DNA from: Eledone cirrhosa | Taxonomy: Eukaryota; Mollusca; Cephalopoda; Octopoda; Eledonidae | Assembly (NCBI GenBank): GCA_964016885.1 | Contig: OZ024743.1 | Location: forward strand, 183,141,396-183,205,395 | Reading direction: 5' to 3' | Length of the DNA stretch: 64,000 nt | Shown: one piece after another, positions 16,649 to 32,999 of the stretch | How positions within the stretch are numbered: position 1 is the first letter of the stretch | Layout: each line of letters begins with the position of its first letter | Notes under the pieces: model-generated | Database searches by the model: none | What the model was told of the DNA's origin: nothing | What the model saw: only the letters and a program-made list of their open reading frames with translations | Translations under genes and position numbers: made by a program

Positions 16649-19600
16649 CATATATGGTATAGATATATAATATATATAGTATAGACATATAATATATATA
16701 GTATAGACATATAATATATATGGTATAGACATATAATGTATATAGTATAGACTTATAATATATATGGTATAGACATATAATATATATGGTATAGACATAT
16801 AATGTATATAGTATAGACATATAATATATATGGTATAGACATATAATGTATATAGTATAGACATATAATATATATGGTATAGACATGTAATATATATGGT
16901 ATAGACATGTAATATATATGGTATAGACATATAATATATATGGTATAGACATATAATATATATGGTATAGACATATAATGTATATAGTATAGACATATAA
17001 TATATATGGTATTGACATATAATATATATGGTATAGACATATGATATATATAGTATAGACATGTAATGTATATAGTATAGACATATAATATATATGGTAT
17101 AGACATATAATATATATGGTATAGACATATAATATATATGGTATAGACATATAATATATATGGTATAGACATATAATGTATATGGTATAGACATAATATA
17201 TATGGTATAGACATATAATATATATGGTATAGACACATTATATATATGGTATAGACATATAATATATATGGTATAGACATATAATGTATATAGTATAGAC
17301 ATATAATGTATATAGTATATACATATAATATATATGGTATAGACATATAATATATATGGTATAGACATATAATATATATGGTATAGACATATAATATATA
17401 TAGTATAGACATATAATGTATATAATATAGACATATAATATATATGGTATAGACACATTATATATATGGTATAGACATATAATATATATGGTATAGACAT
17501 ATAATATATATGGTATAGACATATAATATATATGGTATAGACATATAATATATATGGTATAGACATATAATATATATGGTATAGACATATAATATATATG
17601 GTATAGACATATAATATATATGGTATAGACATATAATATATATGGTATAGACATATAATATATATGGTATAGACATATAATATATATGGTATAGACATAT
17701 AATATATATGGTATAGACATATAATATATATGGTATAGGCATATAATGTATATAGTATAGACATATAATGTATATAGTATAGACATATAATGTATATAGT
17801 ATAGACATATAATATATATGGTATAGACATATAATATATATGGTATAGACATATAATATATATGGTATAGACATATAATATATATGGTATAGACACATTA
17901 TATATATGGTATAGACATATAATGTATATGGTATAGACATATAATGTATATGGTATAGACATATAATATATATGGTATAGACATATAATGTATATGGTAT
18001 AGACATGTAATATATATAGTATAGACATATAATGTATATGGTATAGACATATAATATATATGGTATAGACATATAATATATATGGTATAGACATATAATA
18101 TATATGGTATAGACATATAATATATATGGTATAGACATATAATGTATATGGTATAGACATAATATATATGGTATAGACATATAATATATATGGTATAGAC
18201 ACATTATATATATGGTATAGACATATAATATATATGGTATAGACATATAATGTATATAGTATAGACATATAATGTATATAGTATAGACATATAATGTATA
18301 TAGTATAGACATATAATGTATATAGTATATACATATAATATATATGGTATAGACATATAATATATATGGTATAGACATATAATATATATGGTATAGACAT
18401 ATAATATATATAGTATAGACATATAATGTATATAATATAGACATATAATATATATGGTATAGACATATAATATATATGGTTTAGACATATAATATATATG
18501 GTTTAGACATATAATATATATGGTATAGACATATAATATATATGGTATAGACATATAATATATATGGTATAGACATATAATATATATGGTATAGACATAT
18601 AATATATATGGTATAGACATATAATATATATGGTATAGACATGTAATATGTATGGTATTGACATATAATATATATGGTATAGACATATAATGTATATAGT
18701 ATAGACATGTAATATATATGGTATAGACATATAATGTATATAGTATAGACATATAATGTATATAGTATAGACATATAATATATATGGTATAGACATATAA
18801 TATATATGGTATAGACATATAATGTATATAGTATAGACATATAATGTATATAGTATAGACATATAATGTATATAGTATAGACATATAATGTATATAGTAT
18901 AGACATATAATATATATAGTATAGACATATCATGTATATAGTATAGACATATCATGTATATAGTATAGACATATAATATATATGGTATAGACATATAATG
19001 TATATGGTATAGACATATAATATATATGGTATAGACATATAATATATATAGTATAGACACATAATATATATGGTATAGACATATAATATATATAGTATAG
19101 ACATAATATATATGGTATAGACATATAATGTATATGGTATAGACATATAATATATATAGTATAGACATATAATATATATAGTATAGACATGTTATATATA
19201 TGCTATAGACATATAATATATATAGTATAGACATATAATATATATGGTATAGACATATAATATATATGGTATAGACATATAATATATATGGTATAGACAT
19301 ATAATATATATGGTATAGACATATAATATATATGGTATAGACATATAATGTATATAGTATAGACACATAATGTATATGGTATAGACATATAATATATATA
19401 GTATAGACATATAATGTATATAGTATAGACATATAATGTATATAGTATAGACATATAATGTATATAGTATAGACATATAATGTATATAGTATAGACATAT
19501 AATATATATAGTATAGACATATAATGTATATAGTTTAGACATATAATATATATAGTATAGACATATAATATGTATATAGTATAAACATATAATGTATATA

Positions 19601-22448
19601 GTATAGACATGTAATGTATATAGTATAGACATATAATATATATGGTATAGACATATAATATATATGGTATAGACATATAATGTATATAGTATAGACATAT
19701 AATATATATGGTATAGACATATAATATATATAGTATAGACATATAATATATATGGTATAGACATATAATATATATGGTATAGACATATAATATATATGGT
19801 ATAGACATGTAATATATATGGTATAGACATGTAATATATATGGTATAGACATATAATATATATGGTATAGACATATAATATATATGGTATAGACATATAA
19901 TGTATATAGTATAGACATATAATATATATGGTATAGACATATAATATATATGGTATAGACATATAATATATATGGTATAGACATATAATATATATGGTAT
20001 AGACATATAATATATATGGTATAGACATGTAATATATATGGTATAGACATGTAATATATATGGTATAGACATATAATATATATGGTATAGACATATAATA
20101 TATATGGTATAGACATATAATGTATATAGTATAGACATAATATATATGGTATTGACATATAATATATATATGGTATAGACATATAATATATATAGTATAG
20201 ACATATAATATATATGGTATAGACATATAATATATATGGTATAGACATATAATATATATGGTATAGACATATAATATATATGGTATAGACATATAATATA
20301 TATGGTATAGACATATAATGTATATGGTATAGACATAATATATATGGTATAGACATATAATATATATGGTATAGACACATTATATATATGGTATAGACAT
20401 ATAATATATATGGTATAGACATATAATGTATATAGTATAGACATATAATGTATATAGTATAGACATATAATGTATATAGTATATACATATAATATATATG
20501 GTATAGACATATAATATATATGGTATAGACATATAATATATATGGTATAGACATATAATATATATAGTATAGACATATAATGTATATAATATAGACATAT
20601 AATATATATGGTATAGACATATAATATATATGGTTTAGACATATAATATATATTGTTTAGACATATAATATATATGGTATAGACATATGATATATATGGT
20701 ATAGACATATAATATATATGGTATAGACATATAATATATATGGTATAGACATATAATATATATGGTATAGACATATAATATATATGGTATAGACATGTAA
20801 TATATATGGTATTGACATATAATATATATGGTATAGACATATAATGTATATAGTATAGACATGTAATATATATGGTATAGACATATAATGTATATAGTAT
20901 AGACATATAATGTATATAGTATAGACATATAATATATATGGTATAGACATATAATATATATGGTATAGACATATAATGTATATAGTATAGACATATAATG
21001 TATATAGTATAGACATATAATGTATATAGTATAGACATATAATGTATATAGTATAGACATATAATATATATAGTATAGACATATCATGTATATAGTATAG
21101 ACATATCATGTATATAGTATAGACATATAATATATATGGTATAGACATATAATATATATGGTATAGACATATAATGTATATGGTATAGACATATAATATA
21201 TATGGTATAGACATATAATATATATAGTATAGACACATAATATATATGGTATAGACATATAATATATATAGTATAGACATAATATATATGGTATAGACAT
21301 ATAATGTATATGGTATAGACATATAATATATATAGTATAGACATATAATATATATAGTATAGACATGTTATATATATGCTATAGACATATAATATATATA
21401 GTATAGACATATAATATATATGGTATAGACATATAATATATATGGTATAGACATATAATATATATGGTATAGACATATAATATATATGGTATAGACATAT
21501 AATATATATGGTATAGACATATAATGTATATAGTATAGACACATAATGTATATGGTATAGACATATACTATATATAGTATAGACATATAATGTATATAGT
21601 ATAGACATATAATGTATATAGTATAGACATATAATATATATAGTATAGACATATAATGTATATAGTTTAGACATATAATATATATAGTATAGACATATAA
21701 TATGTATATAGTATAAACATATAATGTATATAGTATAGACATGTAATGTATATAGTATAGACATATAATATATATGGTATAGACATATAATGTATATAGT
21801 ATAGACATATAATATATATGGTATAGACATATAATATATATGGTATAGACATATAATGTATATAGTATAGACATATAATATATATGGTATAGACATATAA
21901 TATATATAGTATAGACATATAATATATATGGTATAGACATATAATATATATGGTATAGACATATAATATATATGGTATAGACATGTAATATATATGGTAT
22001 AGACATGTAATATATATGGTATAGACATGTAATATATATGGTATAGACATATAATATATATGGTATAGACATATAATATATATGGTATAGACATATAATA
22101 TATATGGTATAGACATATAATGTATATAGTATAGACATATAATATATATGGTATAGACATATAATATATATGGTATAGACATATAATGTATATAGTATAG
22201 ACATATAATATATATGGTATGGACATATAATGTATATGGTATAGACATATAATATATATGGTATGGACATATAATGTATATGGTATAGACATATAATGTA
22301 TATGGTATAGACATATAATGTATATAGTATAGACATATAATATATATGGTATGGACATATAATGTATATGGTATGGACATATAATATATATGGTATGGAC
22401 ATATAATATATATGGTATAGACATGTAATATATATAGTATAGACATAT

Positions 22449-22631
22449 AATTGTTTCTACTTTTGGCACAAGGCCAGCAATTACCCAGTGCATTACTGGT
22501 ACTTTATTTTATCGACCCCGTAAGGATGAAAGGCAAAGTCAACCTCGGCGGTATTTGAACTCAGATCGTAAAAGGGACGCAACTATGCTGGAAAGCATGG
22601 CGTCCAACCCTCTACCGATACTGCCAATCCA
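22449..22631 (-). mobile_element. tRNA-derived SINE, subtype B, copy 4
   Basis: This is the first B copy with the right-domain form: TTTGAACTC (intact B-box on the sense strand) and GACGCAAC in place of GACGTAAC. It keeps the sense-strand T4 run. Two GGCATAGACATA satellite units follow it, a flank shared with the later B copies. Confidence 0.88.
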
Positions 22632-24458
22632 GACATATAATATATATGGCATAGACATATAATATATATGGCATAGACATATAATATATATGGTATAGAC
22701 ATATAATATATATGGTATAGACATATAATGTATATGGTATAGACATATAATGTATATGGTATAGACATATAATGTATATGGTATAGACATATAATATATA
22801 TGGTATAGACATGTAATATATATGGTATAGACATGTAATATATATGGTATAGACATGTAATATATATGGTATAGACATATAATATATATGGTATAGACAT
22901 ATAATATATATGGTATAGACATATAATATATATGGTATAGACATATAATATATATGGTATAGACATGTAATATATATGGTATAGACATATAATATATATA
23001 GTATAGACATATAATATATATGGTATAGACATATAATATATATGGTATAGACATATAATATATATGGTATAGACATAATATATATGGTATAGACATATAA
23101 TATATATGGTATAGACATATAATATATATGGTATAGACATGTAATATATATGGTATAGACATAATATATATGGTATAGACATATAATATATATGGTATAG
23201 ACATATAATATATATAGTATAGACATATAATATATATGGTATAGACATATAATATATATGGTATAGACATATAATGTATATGGTATGGACATATAATATA
23301 TATGGTATAGACATATAATATATATGGTATAGACATATAATATATATGGTATAGACATATAATATATATGGTATAGACATAATATATATGGTATAGACAT
23401 ATAATATATATAGTATAGACATATAATGTATATAGTATAGACATATAATATATATGGTATAGACATGTAATATATATGATATAGACATATAATATATATG
23501 GTATAGAAATATAATGTATATAGTATAGACATATAATGTATATGGTATAGACATATAATATATATGGTATAGACATATAATATATATAGTATAGACATAT
23601 AATGTATATGGTATAGACATATAATATATATGGTATAGACATATAATATATATGGTATAGACATATAATATATATAGTATAGACATATAATATATATAGT
23701 ATAGACATATAATGTATATAGTATAGACATATAATGTATATAGTATAGACATATAATGTATATAGTATAGACATATAATGTATATGGTATAGACATATAA
23801 TATATATGGTATAGACATATAATATATATGGTATGGACATATAATATATATAGTATAGACATATAATATATATAGTATAGACATATAATATATATGGTAT
23901 GGACATACAATATATATGGTATAGACATATAATATATATAGTATAGACATGTAATATATATGGTATAGACATGTAATATATATGGTATAGACATATAATA
24001 TATATGGTATAGACATATAATATATATGGTATAGACATATAATATATATGGTATAGACATATAATATATATGGTATAGACATATAATATATATAGTATAG
24101 ACATGTAATATATATGGTATAGACATGTAATATATATGGTATAGACATATAATGTATATAGTATAGACATATAATATATATGGTATAGACATATAATATA
24201 TATGGTATAGACATATAATATATATGGTATAGACATGTAATATATATGGTATAGACATATAATGTATATAGTATAGACATATAATATATATGGTATAGAC
24301 ATATAATATATATGGTATAGACATATAATGTATATAGTATAGACATATAATGTATATAGTATAGACATATAATGTATATAGTATAGACATATAATGTATA
24401 TAGTATAGACATATAATGTATATAGTATAGACATATAATATATATGGTATAGACATAT

Positions 24459-24645
24459 AATTGTTTCTACTTTTGGCACAAGGCCAGCAATTACCCAGTG
24501 CATTACTGGTACTTTATTTTATCGACCCCGTAAGGATGAAAGGCAAAGTTAACCTCGGCGGGATTTGAACTCAGAATGGCAAAGACCGTAACTCTATGCG
24601 TCAAAGCATGGCGTCCGACCCTCTACCGATACTGCCAATCCATCG
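24459..24645 (-). mobile_element. tRNA-derived SINE, subtype A, copy 6
   Basis: This antisense copy has four T (CTTTTGG), the right-domain A form. It is followed by satellite with ATATAAGATATATAG, a flank found after every later A copy. Confidence 0.9.
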
Positions 24646-27125
24646 CATATATGGTATAGACATATAATATATATAGTATAGACATATAAGATATATAGTA
24701 TAGACATATAATATATATGGTATAGACATATAATGTATATAGTATAGACTTATAATATATATGGTATAGACATATAATATATATGGTATAGACATATAAT
24801 GTATATAGTATAGACATATAATATATATGGTATAGACATATAATGTATATAGTATAGACATATAATATATATGGTATAGACATGTAATATATATGGTATA
24901 GACATGTAATATATATGGTATAGACATATAATATATATGGTATAGACATATAATATATATGGTATAGACATATAATGTATATAGTATAGACATATAATAT
25001 ATATGGTATTGACATATAATATATATGGTATAGACATATGATATATATAGTATAGACATGTAATGTATATAGTATAGACATATAATATATATGGTATAGA
25101 CATATAATATATATGGTATAGACATATAATATATATGGTATAGACATATAATATATATGGTATAGACATATAATGTATATGGTATAGACATAATATATAT
25201 GGTATAGACATATAATATATATGGTATAGACACATTATATATATGGTATAGACATATAATATATATGGTATAGACATATAATGTATATAGTATAGACATA
25301 TAATGTATATAGTATATACATATAATATATATGGTATAGACATATAATATATATGGTATAGACATATAATATATATGGTATAGACATATAATATATATAG
25401 TATAGACATATAATGTATATAATATAGACATATAATGTATATAATATAGACATATAATGTATATAATATAGACATATAATATATATGGTATAGACACATT
25501 ATATATATGGTATAGACATATAATATATATGGTATAGACATATAATATATATGGTATAGACATATAATATATATGGTATAGACATATAATATATATGGTA
25601 TAGACATATAATATATATGGTATAGACATATAATATATATGGTATAGACATATAATATATATGGTATAGACATATAATATATATGGTATAGACATATAAT
25701 ATATATAGTATAGACATATAATATATATGGTATAGACATATAATATATATAGTATAGGCATATAATGTATATAGTATAGACATATAATGTATATAGTATA
25801 GACATATAATATATATGGTATAGACATATAATATATATGGTATAGACATATAATATATATGGTATAGACATATAATATATATGGTATAGACATATAATAT
25901 ATATGGTATAGACATATAATGTATATGGTATGGACATATAATATATATGGTATAGACATATAATATATATGGTATAGACATATAATATATATGGTATAGA
26001 CATATAATATATATGGTATAGACATAATATATATGGTATAGACATATAATATATATAGTATAGACATATAATGTATATAGTATAGACATATAATATATAT
26101 GGTATAGACATGTAATATATATGATATAGACATATAATATATATGGTATAGAAATATAATGTATATAGTATAGACATATAATGTATATGGTATAGACATA
26201 TAATATATATGGTATAGACATATAATATATATAGTATAGACATATAATGTATATGGTATAGACATATAATATATATGGTATAGACATATAATATATATGG
26301 TATAGACATATAATATATATAGTATAGACATATAATATATATAGTATAGACATATAATGTATATAGTATAGACATATAATGTATATAGTATAGACATATA
26401 ATGTATATAGTATAGACATATAATGTATATGGTATAGACATATAATATATATGGTATGGACATATAATATATATAGTATAGACATATAATATATATGGTA
26501 TAGACATATAATATATATGGTATAGACATATAATATATATAGTATAGACATATAATATATATGGTATGGACATACAATATATATGGTATAGACATATAAT
26601 ATATATAGTATAGACATGTAATATATATGGTATAGACATGTAATATATATGGTATAGACATATAATATATATGGTATAGACATATAATATATATGGTATA
26701 GACATATAATATATATGGTATAGACATATAATATATATGGTATAGACATATAATATATATAGTATAGACATGTAATATATATGGTATAGACATGTAATAT
26801 ATATGGTATAGACATATAATGTATATAGTATAGACATATAATATATATGGTATAGACATATAATATATATGGTATAGACATATAATATATATGGTATAGA
26901 CATGTAATATATATGGTATAGACATATAATGTATATAGTATAGACATATAATATATATGGTATAGACATATAATATATATGGTATAGACATATAATGTAT
27001 ATAGTATAGACATATAATGTATATAGTATAGACATATAATGTATATAGTATAGACATATAATGTATATAGTATAGACATATAATGTATATAGTATAGACA
27101 TATAATATATATGGTATAGACATAT
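24459..27125. repeat. HOR block 6 (2,667 bp): SINE-A and Sat22, no SINE-B or LINE
   Basis: Its first 0.85 kb or so closely matches the start of blocks 7, 8 and 9. Later parts resemble the satellite found between SINE-B and SINE-A elsewhere. It looks like a recombinant short block. Confidence 0.75.
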
Positions 27126-27312
27126 AATTGTTTCTACTTTTGGCACAAGGCCAGCAATTACCCAGTGCATTACTGGTACTTTATTTTATCGACCCCGTAA
27201 GGATGAAAGGCAAAGTTAACCTCGGCGGGATTTGAACTCAGAATGGCAAAGACCGTAACTCTATGCGTCAAAGCATGGCCTCCGACCCTCTACCGATACT
27301 GCCAATCCATCG
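27126..27312 (-). mobile_element. tRNA-derived SINE, subtype A, copy 7
   Basis: This antisense copy has the right-domain form with four T. It has a private G-to-C change giving CATGGCCTCC (around 27,280). Confidence 0.9.
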
Positions 27313-28767
27313 CATATATGGTATAGACATATAATATATATAGTATAGACATATAAGATATATAGTATAGACATATAATATATATGGTATAGACATATAA
27401 TGTATATAGTATAGACTTATAATATATATGGTATAGACATATAATATATATGGTATAGACATATAATGTATATAGTATAGACATATAATATATATGGTAT
27501 AGACATATAATGTATATAGTATAGACATATAATATATATGGTATAGACATGTAATATATATGGTATAGACATGTAATATATATGGTATAGACATATAATA
27601 TATATGGTATAGACATATAATATATATGGTATAGACATATAATGTATATAGTATAGACATATAATATATATGGTATTGACATATAATATATATGGTATAG
27701 ACATATGATATATATAGTATAGACATGTAATGTATATAGTATAGACATATAATATATATGGTATAGACATATAATATATATGGTATAGACATATAATATA
27801 TATGGTATAGACATATAATATATATGGTATAGACATATAATGTATATGGTATAGACATAATATATATGGTATAGACATATAATATATATGGTATAGACAC
27901 ATTATATATATGGTATAGACATATAATATATATGGTATAGACATATAATGTATATAGTATAGACATATAATGTATATAGTATATACATATAATATATATG
28001 GTATAGACATATAATATATATGGTATAGACATATAATATATATGGTATAGACATATAATATATATAGTATAGACATATAATGTATATAATATAGACATAT
28101 AATGTATATAATATAGACATATAATATATATGGTATAGACACATTATATATATGGTATAGACATATAATATATATGGTATAGACATATAATATATATGGT
28201 ATAGACATATAATATATATGGTATAGACATATAATATATATGGTATAGACATATAATATATATGGTATAGACATATAATATATATGGTATAGACATATAA
28301 TATATATGGTATAGACATATAATATATATGGTATAGACATATAATATATATGGTATAGACATATAATATATATAGTATAGACATATAATATATATGGTAT
28401 AGACATATAATATATATAGTATAGGCATATAATGTATATAGTATAGACATATAATGTATATAGTATAGACATATAATATATATGGTATAGACATATAATA
28501 GATATGGTATAGACATATAATATATATGGTATAGACATATAATATATATGGTATAGACATATAATATATATGGTATAGACACATTATATATATGGTATAG
28601 ACATATAATGTATATGGTATAGACATATAATGTATATGGTATAGACATATAATATATATGGTATAGACATGTAATATATATAGTATAGACATATAATGTA
28701 TATGGTATAGACATATAATATATATGGTATAGACATATAATATATATGGTATAGACATATAATATAT

Positions 28768-29876
28768 AGAGGGTTCTATAGAAATAGTGGACAGCTTCCG
28801 TTATCTGGGTGACAAAATCAGCAGTGGGGGAGGGTGCTCTGAAAGTACAGTAGCTAGAGTCAGAACTGGATGGAAAAAGTTCAGAGAGCTTATACCACTA
28901 TTAGCCGCTAGAGGGTTCTCCCTAAAAATGAAAGGCAGGTTATACGATGCCTGCATACGAACAGCAATGCTGCATGGCAGTGAGACCTGGGCATTGTGTG
29001 CAGAGGATATACGCAGACTAGAGAGGAACGAAGCTTGCATGCTCCGCTGGATGTGCAATAGTAATATACGTGAACGGCAAAGCATAAACGAACTAAGGAA
29101 AAAATTAGAAATAAGAGGGATCAGATGTTGTTTACTCGAGAGAAGGCTACGTTGGTACGGTCACGTGATGCGCATGAAAGACGACAGCTGTATAACAAAG
29201 TGCAGGGCAATAAAGATAGACGGTAGCCACGGAGTAGGCAGACCCAGAAAAACATGGGACGAGCTGATAAATTCCGACCTCACACGCTTACACCTCTCCA
29301 AGACAATGTCACTGGACCGAGACCTTTGGCGGTACTCAGTAATAGAGAAGACCCGCCTTACCTAAATACAAAGTAAAAACCTACTACAGTCAGTAGGCAC
29401 CTCTATCAAAACACACCCCCCGTCCCACCACCTCCACCCCACCCACACCGCCCCTTTCAATGTAAAGTTATGTTGGTCCCACAACATCCAGGCCGAAACA
29501 AATGAGATCGTGTAGGTGTCACGACAAAAAACACACAGTCCACGCTGTAAATGTGGCCTTGTAGGCAACACGGTAAAAACCTCCCAGCCCCACACTGTAA
29601 ATGTGGTTGGTGTTAGGAAGGGCATCCAGCTGTAGAAAACCCGCCAGACAGTCCACGCTGTAATGTGGCCGTGTAGGCAACACGTTAAAAACCTCCCAGC
29701 CCCACACTGTAAATGTGGTTGGTGTTAGGAAGGGCATCCAACTGTAGAAAACCCGCCAGACAGTCCTATGCGAGCAAGACAACCACTCTTGCCTCAAGTG
29801 GGAAAACCCCCGTCCAAACCCATGCAAGCGTGGAACACGGACGCTAAACCTGATGATGATGATGATGATGATGATG
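28768..29876 (+). mobile_element. 5'-truncated non-LTR retrotransposon fragment, array copy 1
   Basis: The 1,109-bp fragment starts abruptly inside coding sequence (AGAGGGTTCTATAGAAATAG) directly against Sat22 and ends in (GAT)n. Its 3' untranslated part contains a tandem duplication of about 113 bp (29,537-29,649 and 29,650-29,762) that is absent from the related copy at 51.7-53.9 kb. It differs from the other two array copies by few bases, for example CACGTTAAAA near 29,685 against CACGGTAAAA. Truncation at the 5' end and a simple-repeat tail are typical of target-primed reverse transcription. Confidence 0.92.
28769..29365 (+). pseudogene. LINE ORF2 C-terminal fragment, array copy 1
   Basis: An open frame of about 198 codons ends at TAA 29,363-29,365. 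No native ATG exists; the frame enters from the truncation as EGSIEIVDSFRYLG. It carries conserved features of the region after the reverse transcriptase in many animal LINEs: SSGGGCSES, GSETWAL, RLRWYGHVMRM and GRPRKTWDE. The catalytic reverse transcriptase and endonuclease are absent, so it cannot be functional. Confidence 0.9.
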
Positions 29877-32816
29877 GTATAGACATATAATATATATGGT
29901 ATAGACATATAATATATATGGTATAGACATGTAATATATATGGTATAGACATATAATATATATGGTATAGACATATAATATATATGGTATAGACATATAA
30001 TGTATATAGTATAGACATATAATATATATGGTATTGACATATAATATATATATGGTATAGACATATAATATATATAGTATAGACATGTAATGTATATAGT
30101 ATAGACATATAATATATATGGTTTAGACATATAATATATATGGTATAGACATATAATATATATGGTATAGACATATAATATATATGGTATAGACATATAA
30201 TGTATATGGTATAGACATAATATATATGGTATAGACATATAATATATATGGTATAGACACATTATATATATGGTATAGACATATAATATATATGGTATAG
30301 ACATATAATGTATATAGTATAGACATATAATGTATATAGTATAGACATATAATGTATATAGTATAGACATATAATATATATGGTATAGACATATAATATA
30401 TATGGTATAGACATATAATATATATGGTATAGACATATAATATATATAGTATAGACATATAATGTATATAATATAGACATATAATATATATGGTATAGAC
30501 ATATAATATATATGGTATAGACATATAATATATATGGTATAGACATATAATATATATGGTATAGACATATAATATATATGGTATAGACATATAATATATA
30601 TAGTATAGACATATAATGTATATGGTATAGACATATAATATATATGGTATAGACACATTATATATATATGGTATAGACATATAATATATATGGTATAGAC
30701 ATATAATGTATATAGTATAGACATATAATATATATGGTATAGACACATTATATATATGGTATAGACATATAATATATATGGTATAGACATATAATATATA
30801 TGCTATAGACATATAATATATATGGTATAGACATATAATATATATGGTATAGACATATAATATATATGGTATAGACATATAATATATATGGTATAGACAT
30901 ATAATATATATGGTATAGACATATAATATATATGGTATAGACATATAATGTATATGGTATAGACATATAATATATATAGTATAGACATATAATATATATG
31001 GTATAGACATATAATATATATAGTATAGACATATAATGTATATAGTATAGACATATAATGTATATAGTATAGACATATAATATATATGGTATAGACATAT
31101 AATATATATGGTATAGACATATAATATATATGGTATAGACATATAATATATATGGTATAGACATATAATATATATGGTTTAGACATATAATATATATTGT
31201 TTAGACATATAATATATATGGTATAGACATATAATATATATGGTATAGACATATAATATATATGGTATAGACATATAATATATATGGTATAGACATATAA
31301 TATATATGGTATAGACATATAATATATATGGTATAGACATGTAATATATATGGTATTGACATATAATATATATGGTATAGACATATAATGTATATAGTAT
31401 AGACATGTAATATATATGGTATAGACATATAATGTATATAGTATAGACATATAATGTATATAGTATAGACATATAATATATATGGTATAGACATATAATA
31501 TATATGGTATAGACATATAATGTATATAGTATAGACATATAATGTATATAGTATAGACATATAATGTATATAGTATAGACATATAATATATATAGTATAG
31601 ACATATCATGTATATAGTATAGACATATCATGTATATAGTATAGACATATAATATATATGGTATAGACATATAATATATATGGTATAGACATATAATGTA
31701 TATGGTATAGACATATAATATATATGGTATAGACATATAATATATATAGTATAGACACATAATATATATGGTATAGACATATAATATATATAGTATAGAC
31801 ATAATATATATGGTATAGACATATAATGTATATGGTATAGACATATAATATATATAGTATAGACATATAATATATATAGTATAGACATGTTATATATATG
31901 CTATAGACATATAATATATATAGTATAGACATATAATATATATGGTATAGACATATAATATATATGGTATAGACATATAATATATATGGTATAGACATAT
32001 AATATATATGGTATAGACATATAATATATATGGTATAGACATATAATGTATATAGTATAGACACATAATGTATATGGTATAGACATATACTATATATAGT
32101 ATAGACATATAATGTATATAGTATAGACATATAATGTATATAGTATAGACATATAATATATATAGTATAGACATATAATGTATATAGTTTAGACATATAA
32201 TATATATAGTATAGACATATAATATGTATATAGTATAAACATATAATGTATATAGTATAGACATGTAATGTATATAGTATAGACATATAATATATATGGT
32301 ATAGACATATAATGTATATAGTATAGACATATAATATATATGGTATAGACATATAATATATATGGTATAGACATATAATGTATATAGTATAGACATATAA
32401 TATATATGGTATAGACATATAATATATATAGTATAGACATATAATATATATGGTATAGACATATAATATATATGGTATAGACATATAATATATATGGTAT
32501 AGACATGTAATATATATGGTATAGACATGTAATATATATGGTATAGACATATAATATATATGGTATAGACATATAATATATATGGTATAGACATATAATG
32601 TATATAGTATAGACATATAATATATATGGTATAGACATATAATATATATGGTATAGACATATAATGTATATAGTATAGACATATAATATATATGGTATGG
32701 ACATATAATGTATATGGTATAGACATATAATATATATGGTATGGACATATAATGTATATGGTATAGACATATAATGTATATGGTATAGACATATAATATA
32801 TATAGTATAGACATAT

Positions 32817-32999
32817 AATTGTTTCTACTTTTGGCACAAGGCCAGCAATTACCCAGTGCATTACTGGTACTTTATTTTATCGACCCCGTAAGGATGAAAG
32901 GCAAAGTCAACCTCGGCGGTATTTGAACTCAGATCGTAAAAGGGACGCAACTATGCTGGAAAGCATGGCGTCCAACCCTCTACCGATACTGCCAATCCA
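32817..32999 (-). mobile_element. tRNA-derived SINE, subtype B, copy 5
   Basis: This antisense copy has the right-domain B form (TTTGAACTC, GACGCAAC). It is followed by the same pair of GGCATAGACATA units as B copy 4. Confidence 0.88.

Larger units (their letters stand above)
16461..24458. repeat. HOR block 5 (7,998 bp), transition block
   Basis: SINE-A at its left end has the left-domain form. SINE-B (22,449) and the next SINE-A (24,459) have the right-domain forms. The 5.8 kb of Sat22 between A and B contains internal copies about 2,154 bp apart (for example around 18,481 and 20,635). Part of it (about 20.7-22.4 kb) recurs about 10.5 kb downstream (31.2-32.8 kb). Confidence 0.8.

Noticed and set aside
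24601..27123. 840-codon minus-strand open frame, and dozens of similar ones in 1-46,161
   Set aside because: The peptide is a 22-residue periodic read-through of the 22-bp satellite, open in all three frames. The start lies in a SINE and there is no codon-level constraint.
28801..29085. Minus-strand 94-codon frames opposite the LINE ORF (also at 36,306, 43,054 and 52,913)
   Set aside because: These are shadows of the conserved plus-strand LINE coding frame. Their conservation follows from the sense strand.
29844..30086. Poly-His, poly-Ile and poly-Ser runs in minus-strand frames
   Set aside because: They are the (GAT)n tail of the LINE read in different frames.
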